DNA from: Eubacteriales Family XIII. Incertae Sedis bacterium
Lineage (GTDB): Bacteria > Bacillota > Clostridia > Peptostreptococcales > Anaerovoracaceae
NCBI GenBank assembly: GCA_031272485.1
Contig: JAISTV010000006.1
Span: forward strand, 1-64,000
Direction of reading: 5' to 3'
Length of the DNA stretch: 64,000 nt
The notes under the pieces are model-generated. The model was not told the origin of the DNA and did no database searches. It saw only the letters and a list, made by a program, of their open reading frames with translations. The position numbers were made by a program, and so were the translations under genes. Position 1 is the stretch's first letter. Each line of letters begins with the position of its first letter. Below, in pieces: positions 19,001-27,993 of this stretch.

Positions 19001-22000
19001 AACACCGACCACAATACGGACTGGCTGTACGACAACGACGGCGATGGCATAGTGGGTCTCAACGAGAGCTACGCCAATCCGACGGCGGCGGCGCTCAAGG
19101 TGGATACGCAGACGGGCAAGGTCTACGACAGCTATACGATACCTGCGGACATCCCCACCAGGGCCGGCCTGAACTTTATCGGCTACCGTCTGATCGTGGT
19201 GGATACGGGCTACGATATGAACGTGGCGGAGACATTCTGGAAAACGTCCACCGCCACGACTACGACGAATCCTACCGGAGCCTATTCGCAGGCGGCGCCG
19301 GCGGCGTATAAGTATGGTGTGGTACCGGACAACCCGAACACGCCGGATATAAACGAGAGTTACGGCGCGGCTTACGTCATGAGCGCGGCAAGCGGTCAGA
19401 CCATGCTGGTGGATACGGGCGGCGGACAGATTCTGGTGCAGCCGGGTGACGAGATTCTGGGCGTGGCGCAGGGACGCGCGTATAAGAACAACACCCTCGC
19501 CAGCACGAGCTACACGAACTGGGTCTATGGCGAGCCGAAGTATGACCCCGTTACGCACGAGTTCCTGGGCTACGTAGACGCAAACGACGGCGACGGCGAC
19601 GGCGACCGCGAAGAGTGGCTGGACTACTATGAATATGACGGCGTTCCTTACGAGACGCCCGCGTGGGAGATTCGTCTGATTCCCGTCTGGGGTCCGGTGG
19701 TCTTCTATACGGACAGGAACGATGGCGGCTGGACGCAGAACCTGCCTCCGGACCTTTATACCTCCGCCTCCGGGCTGGACGACTACGGCATAATAGACGA
19801 CTACCTGCCGGTGGAAGCCGGCGGCGCGGGCTGCATGCTGGAAACCGGTTACGCCGGCTACACCATTCCCGCCTACTGGCCCACCCGTCTGGACGGCGCC
19901 ATCTTCCAGGGATACCGCGTGTATGTGGACAATATGGACTATACCGACGAGGAATACGTGTACGTGGGGGACTACCTGCCCGGGGAGTTGATTCCCGCGG
20001 ATGTGATAAACAACCAGACACCGGACGGCAGCGGCACGGATACCATACCCGGCAATGTACGCCTTGTGGCCATCTGGCGCATGCCGGTCATCTACACGGA
20101 TAACATCAACGATATCTCCACGGACACGGGCATAGACGTGGACAGGGATGGTACCACGAAGCTCACGGCGGGCGCGCTGGCCCTCACCGACGAGCCCGGC
20201 AAGGATATATTGGTGCCAAGCAACCTGTGGGACAGCACGGGCAAGAAGTTCTACGACGACCTGACCATGAAGTACTACTACCCGTACTTCTTCCACGAGT
20301 ACGCGGTGCCGGCTACGGAAAGCACCATGAACGAGTATCTGGAGCCGCGCTTTGCGGATACGGCAGAGGTGACCGACCCGACCTATCCGGAATACTTCCC
20401 GGATTATCTGGATACCACGCAGCCGGATTACGGGAAGCCCACACCGGAAGCCTACGCGGCGGGTTACTTCTTCATAGATAACCCCGGTACGGCGTTTGAC
20501 GAGAATCCCAAGATTCCAGAGGGCGTCCACGCGTTCCCGGACTTCGAGTGGGATCATTGGTTCGTGCGCAGCGGGCCGGCGCAGGTGGCCTACGACTACG
20601 TGGATAACGACGGGCTGAGCGCCACGGGTGCGGCGCTTACGAACGTGAACGTGCCGGATAATATTCCGGACGCGCTGTACGACCTGGACAAGGTGAAGAT
20701 TTCCAAGGTGCGCGGAACCATTTACGTGACGGGCATCTGGCGGTACGCGGTACGCTATAACGAGCGGTACATAGACGCGTACGACCTGGGCAATATGGAC
20801 GATTTCGGGAACATTGCCGCCGGGCAGGACGGCTACGCGGATGTGCAGAACCTGCCGCCGGATGAGGTGAGCGGGGACTACTCCGGCGCGCTGGTTACGG
20901 CTGCGGCGGTACACATAGATTATATAGACGACTTCGTCTACTTCTACACGGATTACGTTTCGGGCAGCGGCGGCGCTACGCCGGGCCAGGGCTGGTTTGA
21001 CGAGAAGCCGGAGTACAGCATAGTGGGGCCGGGGTATCAGATTCTGTCTACCACGAACGCCTCCATATCCAACGAGACGCCTACCAAGGTGGGCGCGGTC
21101 TTCGAGTACTACACGGTGCAGCTGGGCGGCATCTTCGGGGATAACGAGGCGTTTGAAGACGACCCGACCCTGCGCCATACCATCATGGCGGACGACATGA
21201 CAGCCATAGGCATAGTGGGCAATCCGGTGGCCGTGAACGACGAGGGCCTGACCGGGGCGCAGAAGTTCTACCCGGGCGACATAGTGCCGTGGGAGTTGTT
21301 CCTCAAGTACAAGGGGCGCATAATCCTCACGCCGCACTGGAAGGACGGCAGCGTGCTGTATCTGGGCAATGAGTCCTCCGTGGGCGAGAACCCGGGCGAC
21401 GCGCTCTACATTCCCGACCACTGGGAAGATACGCTGCTTGACCCGCCGGTGAACGCCGCGTACGAATACTACTTCAAATGGCAGGATATCACGACGGATT
21501 CGGCCATAACGACCATGAGCTCCATAATCGGCACGAACGCGTTCCACACCAAGGTGGGCGTAACGTTCGGCATCCAGTGGCACGATCCCAAGCACCGCGG
21601 CGGCGGCGTATTCAACGACGGCCTTAGCAATGCAACAAGCCCGCCGGATGAGCCGGTCCAGCCCTTCTTCCAGGACGGCGATTGGGAAGAAAGCTCCATG
21701 AACATTCCGCAGCTCTCCGGTTACAGCTTCCTCGGCTGGAATACCAAGTCGGACGGCAGCGGCGACTGGTACTACCCGGCCGACCACAAGATAGATGCCA
21801 CGACGACCAATCCGGGGATAGTGCCCGCCTTCCTCTCGCAGCTTCCGCCCAGCTATACGCTGCCTGCCGGCTCCACGCGCTACGCGCTGACCTCCGGCTC
21901 GGCGGTGAGCACCACGGAGTACGGCGTGGTCTTCTACGCCATCTGGGATCCGCCCATGGTGCAGTACCACTTCCAGGGCGGTTCGAACACCGGCGGCGAG

Positions 22001-23419
22001 GTCTTCTACTGGGGCGACTCGTCGAGCAGTACGGTGCTGGATCTCATGAAGGACAAGGCGGTGAGCCCCACGTCCGGCGGCGTAGTGGGCGAGTACATCA
22101 TTCCGGAAGGCATGCGTCCGGGAGGGACGCCTGACATAACGCGCACGGGCTTTATCTTCGTGGGCTGGAACACCGAGTCGGATGCCAGCGGTGACTGGTA
22201 CACGGCGGACGGAACCTCCACGGGCGACTATTCCGCGACCATTCACGTGCCGGCGGGCACCACGGCGCATTTGTACGCCATCTGGGCGCGCGCGGGCGAC
22301 GTGTATTACCACGCGAACGGCGACGCGCCGGGCGATCCGTCGGAGACCATGTACGGCGGCTATTACGACGACATACACATAACGGATATTCCGCTGGCGT
22401 CCTTCCCGGGCTTCACGGGGAAGGAGACGGTGGCGCTGGGATTCGGCTACAAGGTGCGTCCGTATAACAACGCTTCGCCCGCGGCGGTTACCTACCCGCA
22501 GTGGCCGCTCACGCTGTATCCGGACGGCGAGTATCACAACGGACACTTTACGGGCTGGAACACGGAGTCGGACGGCACGGGGATAGCGGTGCCTGCGGGG
22601 ACGGTCTACCCGATCCGCTACAACACGGAGTTCTTCGCGCAGTGGGAGAACTGGATCACCTACCACGCAAACGCGGGCGGCGACCCGACGGTTACGGACA
22701 TACCCGCGGGCACGGTGGATGGTCACGACGTGGTGGCGCATAAGGGTTCTTATCAGGTCCACGACGCGGATCTTACGGACACCTCGCCGCTGGACGACAT
22801 ACCCACGCGCACGGGTTACCAGTTCCTCGGCTGGAGCGAGGATCCCACGGCCACGGTGCCGGCCATCTACTTCGGCCAGACGTTCCCCGTGGTGCTCCAC
22901 GACATAGACCTTTACGCGGTCTGGCAGATCAACCATTACACGGTGTGGTTTACGGACGGCTATACGGACGGGCTCTCCTACGTGAGCGCCTTCAACGACG
23001 CGGATCTGCTGCTGCTCTCCTCGGGCTCCTCCACGTACCACGACATGCAGGGCGGCATCCCGCACGGCGGCGCGGCGATAACGCCGGCCACCAACCCGAC
23101 GCGGCCCGGCTACGTGTTCGTAGGCTGGAGCATGAGCCCGGCAGACTACAGCTTCATTACGCAGGATATGTACATCTACGCGCTCTGGGAGCCGGCAGGC
23201 GGCCGCGACGACGACGATGACGATGACGGCGGCGACAACCCGCCGGGCCCCGGCCCGTTCGGACCCGACGGCGTCCCGATTACGGGCGACGACTCGAACT
23301 TCCTCTTCTGCCTCTGGGTCATGATTATCTCCGCGGCAACCATGCTGCTGGCCGCTGCCAAGCGCCGCCAGTTCCGCCGGGGCTACGTAGGCCAGGACTA
23401 CGGCCGCAGATTCAAGTAA
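13070..23419 (+). CDS. giant secreted cell-surface protein (~3449 aa) with InlB-type (Listeria-Bacteroides) repeats and a C-terminal sorting-like signal
   Basis: N-terminal TM/signal KRRYFLACALLLFVIFSISALIAA; Ca-binding-like DxDxDG segments; repeats FLGWNTKSDGSGDWY / FVGWNTESDASGDWY / FTGWNTESDGTG / FLGWSEDPTA / FVGWSMSPAD; C-term VPITGDDSNFLFCLWVMIISAATMLLAAAKRRQFRRG; SD GGGGAGGA before ATG 13070. Confidence 0.88.
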   Translation: MRLSCRIRAFAKKRISVVAGLSLTREVPTKKTVTGSKRRYFLACALLLFVIFSISALIAAENGYNLFDGWFSAGAEDPAGTDSVAADAAQGEADTAAGTEDIAAESEADAAAGTETDAEAQAAESSTVNTLSVNPLDADTMQGYAEQTPGMTAAQVNALSQGVDEEWWKVNGSYSWMWSSYVLTGCEETNPDYPRWVQYTGNDANYVDLLGAITHIPQAAPDGHHYYTTSADMRVPAPALDDAYTFGGTIPRDGAFSEAEPWIDINSDGENAQELPKVASTAGDGSTVYSDEYSYYYLRMTYGAYASVTTDATTGRSSYYNVNRGSITIPNPTISVTINDEYFYELTSFGADKVWDASDDVAWTKMLKRINTLKVYDAAAQRWFLDADGDGVYDPWYRGGSTANPTRAGETWISEVDPEGDGPIVVGGYDITAELASIEANPDQIIPAYIDANGNGAYDLYTEPYMDWNRNGKWDAHYGPELMTGAVIHEYGCPLFGSNVRPTYAGAVATGQDDNWKINGNGIFKMHNSAASADSSDQMFNYAVEQPFSESPVLLGNAARAYVATMTAIAAEYLTGPGINSGAAQYTVTSGSGNSLKTTNYIIPMSAGNGGNVSAIKAASNAGSLPGGLNNWVLHPWSFSVGTTGKATAAAIAQTDTETSLAASGYNTKFATSGNTGGATNYVWQPVWRQYYGGQYNANAEFTGNSTRTTASLFYNDPTLAQVFFAQSRATYDGVNNPADTLNGADANRNMLSYESAGSAAGDTASTDTEARVSRALGETPLLVKDAARYLLPRFDGAFPKIGGTAEGVSYIADVSQYFGANTDIGPDIQSVLLDYTEAENRITQSTPVGSRTYWTFGYDTQVTGSYPVAASSSYHMASIYGNTPVNNAANGYGTSDTASNAWNTSAATYNPTGWIGGDNAKTAVTEGSPTLNSGAYPFYQPLSINTGYTKAEGWQDASAVTGTDGVDMASMEASPVAKTSMGQRSAGFANLNSDTAVSNGTDSALRYPIIDTLYGQGNGTTTGVSNAALWIDSWNRYFTGGIVQGDANVKANAPYTNTGNGATLKVETEEITAEPAVTISPAAVQPENRYTVGFYTQDWIYMGSEVRDPAAGMPMQVWNAGDASGWTSSSAMGVDNSLPATATTATDRLGVANSAAKASVYATYQNNWGYSGGWPDSYWSYLGDQRIMKSDTGDAKKALTDPTDAFGRWSATTYNDTTYAASLQPSDISYGQGANLSAASSYKYPNLYYKGSVPAQAQASGNSNAATLSMGTATGTAWSDIVWRRNWVYGYGFTYGTANTSGQTAAVLGFPSSGTPSAQLPTDVEIYANLSYGGNLMYTQNSLAWYSRSLPTMWWRGPLGNAYDPDGQDKDGMIWMGGESTADALNGASTPRTADIGEGIQNKYNYINTFGNNKVASTADSSSLGYLSGYNIISRTNTNSFLTGYDSQSGVPQNVSYSTLSYASAVVRNRQNYDASAETSVYYVADDVKLRYAYAAGREQEPVQHYFYSLSPNMYNFDHTDYNETNDDTFEKYTINGYLNNALENKTTAATATMAALYASKNVKAEDSEYSQMTNLRTGDLLPSTEINYLPQSGVSGTPASGTLIEPDTTVALLKDEYGRDPADPYEDVTYWYSVKMMSIESATASPYTGLTRSISEMYTNDYVGDSPEVINETNTRQVGNGDDFAVLGMSQTSISAADQGEIGYTGSSTQPLYNATGTFSGGSGFWQSEETGYMGTVAYTGLSVSGKPLTEALPFGNVTLTQSNAAFYNTDPITGGIQAHDLYLFNASNALGSDGGFVRSLYGYIANDYNFVRTGPLLRTVGQQLEMNDSSSTEYEKVKPYSGQVSGLFDSNPYPAGENRFEMRLYTRGENSSQYLANWTKGWRWSTARSEKVTQGAIDWNDADGNGIKDADEEYVNAAFIVAGSGHQIALSGANHIQDGYHIVNLGATVSGEAIHDPATASAPSHAVDLGSAADNTDHNTDWLYDNDGDGIVGLNESYANPTAAALKVDTQTGKVYDSYTIPADIPTRAGLNFIGYRLIVVDTGYDMNVAETFWKTSTATTTTNPTGAYSQAAPAAYKYGVVPDNPNTPDINESYGAAYVMSAASGQTMLVDTGGGQILVQPGDEILGVAQGRAYKNNTLASTSYTNWVYGEPKYDPVTHEFLGYVDANDGDGDGDREEWLDYYEYDGVPYETPAWEIRLIPVWGPVVFYTDRNDGGWTQNLPPDLYTSASGLDDYGIIDDYLPVEAGGAGCMLETGYAGYTIPAYWPTRLDGAIFQGYRVYVDNMDYTDEEYVYVGDYLPGELIPADVINNQTPDGSGTDTIPGNVRLVAIWRMPVIYTDNINDISTDTGIDVDRDGTTKLTAGALALTDEPGKDILVPSNLWDSTGKKFYDDLTMKYYYPYFFHEYAVPATESTMNEYLEPRFADTAEVTDPTYPEYFPDYLDTTQPDYGKPTPEAYAAGYFFIDNPGTAFDENPKIPEGVHAFPDFEWDHWFVRSGPAQVAYDYVDNDGLSATGAALTNVNVPDNIPDALYDLDKVKISKVRGTIYVTGIWRYAVRYNERYIDAYDLGNMDDFGNIAAGQDGYADVQNLPPDEVSGDYSGALVTAAAVHIDYIDDFVYFYTDYVSGSGGATPGQGWFDEKPEYSIVGPGYQILSTTNASISNETPTKVGAVFEYYTVQLGGIFGDNEAFEDDPTLRHTIMADDMTAIGIVGNPVAVNDEGLTGAQKFYPGDIVPWELFLKYKGRIILTPHWKDGSVLYLGNESSVGENPGDALYIPDHWEDTLLDPPVNAAYEYYFKWQDITTDSAITTMSSIIGTNAFHTKVGVTFGIQWHDPKHRGGGVFNDGLSNATSPPDEPVQPFFQDGDWEESSMNIPQLSGYSFLGWNTKSDGSGDWYYPADHKIDATTTNPGIVPAFLSQLPPSYTLPAGSTRYALTSGSAVSTTEYGVVFYAIWDPPMVQYHFQGGSNTGGEVFYWGDSSSSTVLDLMKDKAVSPTSGGVVGEYIIPEGMRPGGTPDITRTGFIFVGWNTESDASGDWYTADGTSTGDYSATIHVPAGTTAHLYAIWARAGDVYYHANGDAPGDPSETMYGGYYDDIHITDIPLASFPGFTGKETVALGFGYKVRPYNNASPAAVTYPQWPLTLYPDGEYHNGHFTGWNTESDGTGIAVPAGTVYPIRYNTEFFAQWENWITYHANAGGDPTVTDIPAGTVDGHDVVAHKGSYQVHDADLTDTSPLDDIPTRTGYQFLGWSEDPTATVPAIYFGQTFPVVLHDIDLYAVWQINHYTVWFTDGYTDGLSYVSAFNDADLLLLSSGSSTYHDMQGGIPHGGAAITPATNPTRPGYVFVGWSMSPADYSFITQDMYIYALWEPAGGRDDDDDDDGGDNPPGPGPFGPDGVPITGDDSNFLFCLWVMIISAATMLLAAAKRRQFRRGYVGQDYGRRFK

Positions 23420-23454
23420 TCGTGCATAAGTTGAAATTTTGTCCCCGGGGTCGG

Positions 23455-23483
23455 TTGCGGCGCGCTTCGGAATTCCTTAATAT
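23455..23483 (+). promoter_or_regulatory. promoter TTGCGG-N17-TAATAT abutting birA ATG
   Basis: -35 23455-23460, -10 23478-23483; ATG at 23490; no SD. Confidence 0.4.
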
Positions 23484-23489
23484 ATATAT

Positions 23490-24464
23490 ATGTCTATCAA
23501 AGAACAGGTTCTGAATATGCTGGAGGCGGGCAAGGGCGCGCCGGTTTCGGGCGAGGCGATTGCTTCGGCGCTGGGTTGCTCGCGCACGGCGGTGTGGAAG
23601 GCCATAACCGAGCTGAAAGAGGCGGGTTACCCCATTCAGGCGGCTACGCGGCGCGGCTATTTGCTGGCGGAGACGAGCGATATTCTCTCCGCGGCGGGCA
23701 TCCGGGCGTCTCTGGGCGAGGCGGCGGCGGGGCTTACCATAGAGGTCTTTCCCAGCATAGACTCGACCAACGCGGAGGCCAGGAGGCGGGTCGCGGCTGC
23801 GGCGTCTGCTTCGGAGATTCCGTTTGCGACCATACTTATTGCCGAGGAACAGACGGCCGGCCGGGGCAGGCGGTCGAAGAGCTTTTTCTCGCCGGCGGCA
23901 GGAAGCCTGTATGTGAGCTTTGTGCTGCGGCCCCTGGGGGACACGGCGCGCACGCGTATGGTGACGATGGCGGCGGCGGTGGCGGTCTGCGAGGCCATGG
24001 CGGCGTTCGGGGCAGGCGTGCCCGAAATCAAGTGGGTGAACGATATATATATGGAAGGAAAAAAAGTCTGCGGGATTCTCACCGAGGCCATCTCGGACGT
24101 GGAAAGCGGCGGGATTGAGGCGATTATCCTGGGGATTGGCGTGAACGTGAATGTGCCGGCGGAGGCGTTCCCGGCGGAGCTGCGGCGGGCGGCGGGGAGC
24201 ATTACGCTTGCTGCGGGGCAGCGCAACGCTTTTGCGGCGGCGCTCATCCGGCGGGTCCTGGCCCGTTACGCCATGCCGGCGGCGGATGTGGTAGAGGCTT
24301 ACCGGGCGAGGTCAATGATGATGGGCCGGCAGATTTCCGTCAGCGAAGCGGGGGAGGAACGTCGCGCCGAGGTTATGGGCATAGGCGATGACGGGAGCCT
24401 GCTCGTGCGGTATGCGGACGGCGGGGAAGCGGCGCTGCTTTCGGTGGAGATTACGCTGCTCTGA
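23490..24464 (+). CDS. birA: bifunctional biotin operon repressor / biotin-[acetyl-CoA carboxylase] ligase
   Basis: N-terminal winged HTH (MLEAGKGAPVSGEAIASALGCSRTAVWKAITELKEAGYPI); ligase motifs IDSTNAEARR, EEQTAGRGRRSKSFFSPAAGSLYVSFVLRP, KWVNDIYMEGKKVCGILTE, IILGIGVNVN. Confidence 0.95.
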   Translation: MSIKEQVLNMLEAGKGAPVSGEAIASALGCSRTAVWKAITELKEAGYPIQAATRRGYLLAETSDILSAAGIRASLGEAAAGLTIEVFPSIDSTNAEARRRVAAAASASEIPFATILIAEEQTAGRGRRSKSFFSPAAGSLYVSFVLRPLGDTARTRMVTMAAAVAVCEAMAAFGAGVPEIKWVNDIYMEGKKVCGILTEAISDVESGGIEAIILGIGVNVNVPAEAFPAELRRAAGSITLAAGQRNAFAAALIRRVLARYAMPAADVVEAYRARSMMMGRQISVSEAGEERRAEVMGIGDDGSLLVRYADGGEAALLSVEITLL

Positions 24465-24600
24465 AGACGGGAATTCGGGCCGCCGGGTGCGGTGGTGAAC
24501 GCGTGGGCGCGTGTGCACGCAATATCTTGAAAAAGTGCGTGATTGCAGTGCGTCCGGGGTGCGAAGAACAAAAAAACCGCAAAAAAAGCCGAAAAATCTC

Positions 24601-24629
24601 TTGATTCCGTGTTTTTGTTGAATTATAAT
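24601..24629 (+). promoter_or_regulatory. S10 operon promoter TTGATT-N17-TATAAT
   Basis: -35 24601-24606, -10 24624-24629. Confidence 0.7.
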
Positions 24630-24758
24630 GAACGAGCTTGCGAAAAATCGCAGGTTTTTCGTTGTGAAGCGAAAAGGCGCGGTGAGAGGTTGCGGAGAAA
24701 TTCCGGTAATTTTCACCGTAAGAACGTTCATTAGAAGCGTATTTTAACAGGAGGAAAC

Positions 24759-25070
24759 ATGGCAGAGCAGCAAAAGATTCGGATCAGACTCAAGGCGTAC
24801 GAGCCGGAGATTCTGGACAAGGCGGCGGCGGATATCGTGGAGACGGCCAAGAGAAACGGCGCGACGGTCTCCGGACCCATTCCGCTCCCCACGGAGAAGG
24901 AAGTTGTCACGATTCTGCGGGCGGTCCACAAGTACAAGGACAGCCGGGAGCAGTTCGAGCAGCGCACGCATAAGCGCCTGATCGTCATAACCCAGACGAC
25001 CACCAAGGCGGTGGATGCGCTCATGAAGCTCGACCTCGCCGCGGGCGTGGATATCGAGATTAAGTTATAG
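24759..25070 (+). CDS. rpsJ: 30S ribosomal protein S10
   Basis: [39 protein letters not shown]. Confidence 0.98.
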   Translation: MAEQQKIRIRLKAYEPEILDKAAADIVETAKRNGATVSGPIPLPTEKEVVTILRAVHKYKDSREQFEQRTHKRLIVITQTTTKAVDALMKLDLAAGVDIEIKL

Positions 25071-25156
25071 GAAGCACTTAGAATGAGCGCCGCGCGTGCG
25101 GTCCGGTGAAGAGGGCGGCAGAGGGTGCTCCGCTGTAAGGAGGTTTGTAAGATAGC

Positions 25157-25789
25157 ATGAAGACCATTCTTGGTAAAAAGATCGGGATGACGCAGATCTT
25201 CTCCGAAGAGGGAAATCTGATTCCCGTGACGGTCGTGGAGGCGGGTCCGAATACGGTCACGCAGATCAAGACCGAAGAGACGGACGGCTACCGCGCCGTG
25301 CAGATCGGCTACGTCGATCTGAAAGAAGGCCGCGCGAATAAGCCGACCAAGGGCCACTTCGAGAAGTGGGAAGCCCCGCTGAAGAAGCACCTTGCGGAAA
25401 TCCGCCTGGCGGAAGACGAGAGCTACGAGCCGGGTCAGGTGATTACGGTCGCGGACTTCGAAGAGGGCGTTAAGGTGGATGTCACCGGTACGTCCAAGGG
25501 CAAGGGCACGCAGGGTAACATCAAGCGTCACGGCCATCACAGAGGCCCCATGACGCACGGCAGCAAGCATAAGAGACTGGCGGGCGCGCTCGCGGCGGGT
25601 ACGTATCCGTCCCGCGTGTTCAAGGGAAATGCCGGTCCGGGCCGCATGGGCTACGAGACCGTCACCGTACAGAATCTGGATCTGGTCAAGGTCATTCCGG
25701 AGAGAAACGTCCTGCTCATCAAGGGCGCGGTTCCGGGCAAGCGTGGCGGACTCGTACGGGTCCGGTACGCCGTCAAGGGCCAGAAGTAG
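25157..25789 (+). CDS. rplC: 50S ribosomal protein L3
   Basis: MKTILGKKIGMTQIFSEEG...GTSKGKGTQGNIKRHGHHRGPMTHGSKHKR. Confidence 0.98.
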   Translation: MKTILGKKIGMTQIFSEEGNLIPVTVVEAGPNTVTQIKTEETDGYRAVQIGYVDLKEGRANKPTKGHFEKWEAPLKKHLAEIRLAEDESYEPGQVITVADFEEGVKVDVTGTSKGKGTQGNIKRHGHHRGPMTHGSKHKRLAGALAAGTYPSRVFKGNAGPGRMGYETVTVQNLDLVKVIPERNVLLIKGAVPGKRGGLVRVRYAVKGQK

Positions 25790-25807
25790 AAAGCGAGGGA
25801 GGAAGAA

Positions 25808-26431
25808 ATGGCGAAAGTGGAAATGCTGAAAATGGACGGCACCTCCGCCGGTGAGATCGACCTTTCCGACGCGATCTTCGGTGTAGAGGTGAACGAATAT
25901 GCCGTTCACGAAGTCATAAAGAATTATTTAGCCAACCAGCGGCAGGGTACGCAGTCTGCCAAGACCCGCGCCGAGGTTTCCGGCGGCGGCAGAAAGCCGT
26001 TCCGGCAGAAGGGTACGGGCCGCGCCCGTCAGGGCAGCCGTGTGGCGCCTAACCATGTGGGCGGCGGCATAGTGTTCGCGCCCAAGCCGCGCGACTACAG
26101 CTACTCCGTACCGAAAAAGGTCAAGCGCCTGGCGCTCAAGTCGGCGTTGTCGGCCAAGGTAGCGGACAAGGAAATCATTGTCATAGACGCGCTGACGTTC
26201 GAGGAACCCAAGACCAAGAAGATGGTCGAGTTCCTGGCGAACGTAAACGCGGAGAAGAAGGCCCTCATCGTGACGGCGGCCAAGGACGACGCGGTGGTGC
26301 GCTCGGCGGCCAACATCCCGGGCGTGGGGACCACGCAGGTCGGGACGCTCAACGTGTATGAGATCCTGAATCACACTTCCTTCATCGTCACGAAGGACGC
26401 GGTGGAAAAGATAGAGGAGGTGTATTCCTGA
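25808..26431 (+). CDS. rplD: 50S ribosomal protein L4
   Basis: [34 protein letters not shown]. Confidence 0.97.
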   Translation: MAKVEMLKMDGTSAGEIDLSDAIFGVEVNEYAVHEVIKNYLANQRQGTQSAKTRAEVSGGGRKPFRQKGTGRARQGSRVAPNHVGGGIVFAPKPRDYSYSVPKKVKRLALKSALSAKVADKEIIVIDALTFEEPKTKKMVEFLANVNAEKKALIVTAAKDDAVVRSAANIPGVGTTQVGTLNVYEILNHTSFIVTKDAVEKIEEVYS

Positions 26432-26721
26432 TGAAGACTCCTTACGATGTGATAATCAAACCCATCATCTCTGAGAAGAGCATGGCGGACGCGCAGGCGA
26501 AAAAGTATACGTTCAAGGTTGCCGTGGGTGCCAACAAGACCGAGGTCAAGCAGGCCGTCGAAGAGATTTTTGGCGTGACGGTGGACAAGGTGAACGTCAT
26601 GAACTATAAAGGCAAAGTAAAGAGACAGGGAAGAAACGTGGGACGCACGTCTTCCTGGAAGAAGGCGATCGTGACCTTGAAGAAGGACAGCAAAGAGATC
26701 GAGTTCTTCTCGAGTCTGTAG
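26431..26721 (+). CDS. rplW: 50S ribosomal protein L23
   Basis: [27 protein letters not shown]...[14 protein letters not shown]. Confidence 0.97.
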   Translation: MKTPYDVIIKPIISEKSMADAQAKKYTFKVAVGANKTEVKQAVEEIFGVTVDKVNVMNYKGKVKRQGRNVGRTSSWKKAIVTLKKDSKEIEFFSSL

Positions 26722-26739
26722 GTAGGAGGCAGCAGCGAT

Positions 26740-27573
26740 ATGGGAATTAAGAAATACAATCCGACTACGCCGGGCCTTCGCGGAATGACGGGCTCCACGT
26801 TCGAGGAGATTACCAAGGACAAGCCCGAGAAGTCCCTTACGGTGACGCTCAAGAAGCATTCCGGAAGAAACTCCCGCGGCAAGATTACCGTGCGCCACAG
26901 AGGCGGCGGTTATCGCCCGAAGTACCGTATTATCGACTTCAAGCGGAACAAGGACGGCATCCCCGCCAAGGTGGTTGCCATAGAGTACGACCCGAACCGC
27001 AGCGCGAACATAGCCCTCCTCGTTTACGCGGACGGCGAGAAGCGCTACATCATAGCTCCCCACAAGCTGGAAGTGGGCGCTACCCTGTATTCCGGGCCGG
27101 AGTCCGACATTCAGATCGGCAACGCGCTCCCGCTGCGGAATATCCCGCTCGGTACCATAATTCACAACATAGAGCTCAAGGCAGGCAAGGGTGCGCAGCT
27201 CGTGCGCTCGGCCGGCAACAGCGCGCAGCTCATGGCCAAGGAAGACAAGTTCGCGCAGGTGCGTCTGCCCTCCGGCGAGGTGCGCAAGGTGCACATGGAC
27301 TGCCGCGCCACCATCGGCGAGGTGGGCAATATTGACCACGAGCAGATCAAGATCGGCAAGGCCGGCCGCAAGCGGCATATGGGCATTCGCCCGACGGTCC
27401 GCGGCTCGGTTATGAACCCGAACGACCACCCGCACGGCGGTGGTGAGGGTAAGGCCGGTATCGGCCGGACGGGCCCGGTTACCCCGTGGGGCAAGCCGAC
27501 CCTCGGTTACAAGACCCGCAAGAAGAACAAGCACTCGGATAAGTACATCGTCAAGAGACGTGGCACGAAATAG
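26740..27573 (+). CDS. rplB: 50S ribosomal protein L2
   Basis: [24 protein letters not shown]...[19 protein letters not shown]. Confidence 0.98.
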   Translation: MGIKKYNPTTPGLRGMTGSTFEEITKDKPEKSLTVTLKKHSGRNSRGKITVRHRGGGYRPKYRIIDFKRNKDGIPAKVVAIEYDPNRSANIALLVYADGEKRYIIAPHKLEVGATLYSGPESDIQIGNALPLRNIPLGTIIHNIELKAGKGAQLVRSAGNSAQLMAKEDKFAQVRLPSGEVRKVHMDCRATIGEVGNIDHEQIKIGKAGRKRHMGIRPTVRGSVMNPNDHPHGGGEGKAGIGRTGPVTPWGKPTLGYKTRKKNKHSDKYIVKRRGTK

Positions 27574-27595
27574 GTCAGGAAGGAGATAGAACCAC

Positions 27596-27976
27596 ATGGG
27601 TAGATCATTGAAAAAAGGTCCCTTCGTAGATAAAAAGCTGCTGAAGACTATCGACGACCTGAACGCGAGAAACGAGAAGCGCATCCTGCGCACGTGGTCG
27701 CGTCCGTCCACGATATTCCCGCAGATGGTGGGACATACCATAGCCGTTCACGACGGCAGACGGCACGTGCCGGTATATATTACGGAAGATATGGTCGGAC
27801 ATCGCCTCGGCGAGTTTGCGCCGACCCGCACTTACAGAGGACACGGAAACGACAAGAGCACCAAGGTGAAGAAGACGCCCAAGCTGGATTTCTCGGCGGC
27901 GGCTACCACCACGAGCGCGCCGGCAGCGGCTGCGCCGGCTCCTGAGGCGGCTCCGGCTCCTGCGTCCGAAGAGTAG
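27596..27976 (+). CDS. rpsS: 30S ribosomal protein S19 with Ala/Pro-rich C-terminal extension
   Basis: [16 protein letters not shown]...[51 protein letters not shown]; tail [29 protein letters not shown]. Confidence 0.97.
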   Translation: MGRSLKKGPFVDKKLLKTIDDLNARNEKRILRTWSRPSTIFPQMVGHTIAVHDGRRHVPVYITEDMVGHRLGEFAPTRTYRGHGNDKSTKVKKTPKLDFSAAATTTSAPAAAAPAPEAAPAPASEE

Positions 27977-27993
27977 AAAGGGGCAGATAGAAC

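Noticed and set aside
18242-23065. 1607-aa ORF on the minus strand opposite the giant gene
   Set aside because: Antisense shadow ORF caused by GC-rich codon usage; composition (Arg/His/Val/Gly) is implausible and the sense ORF has clear protein motifs.
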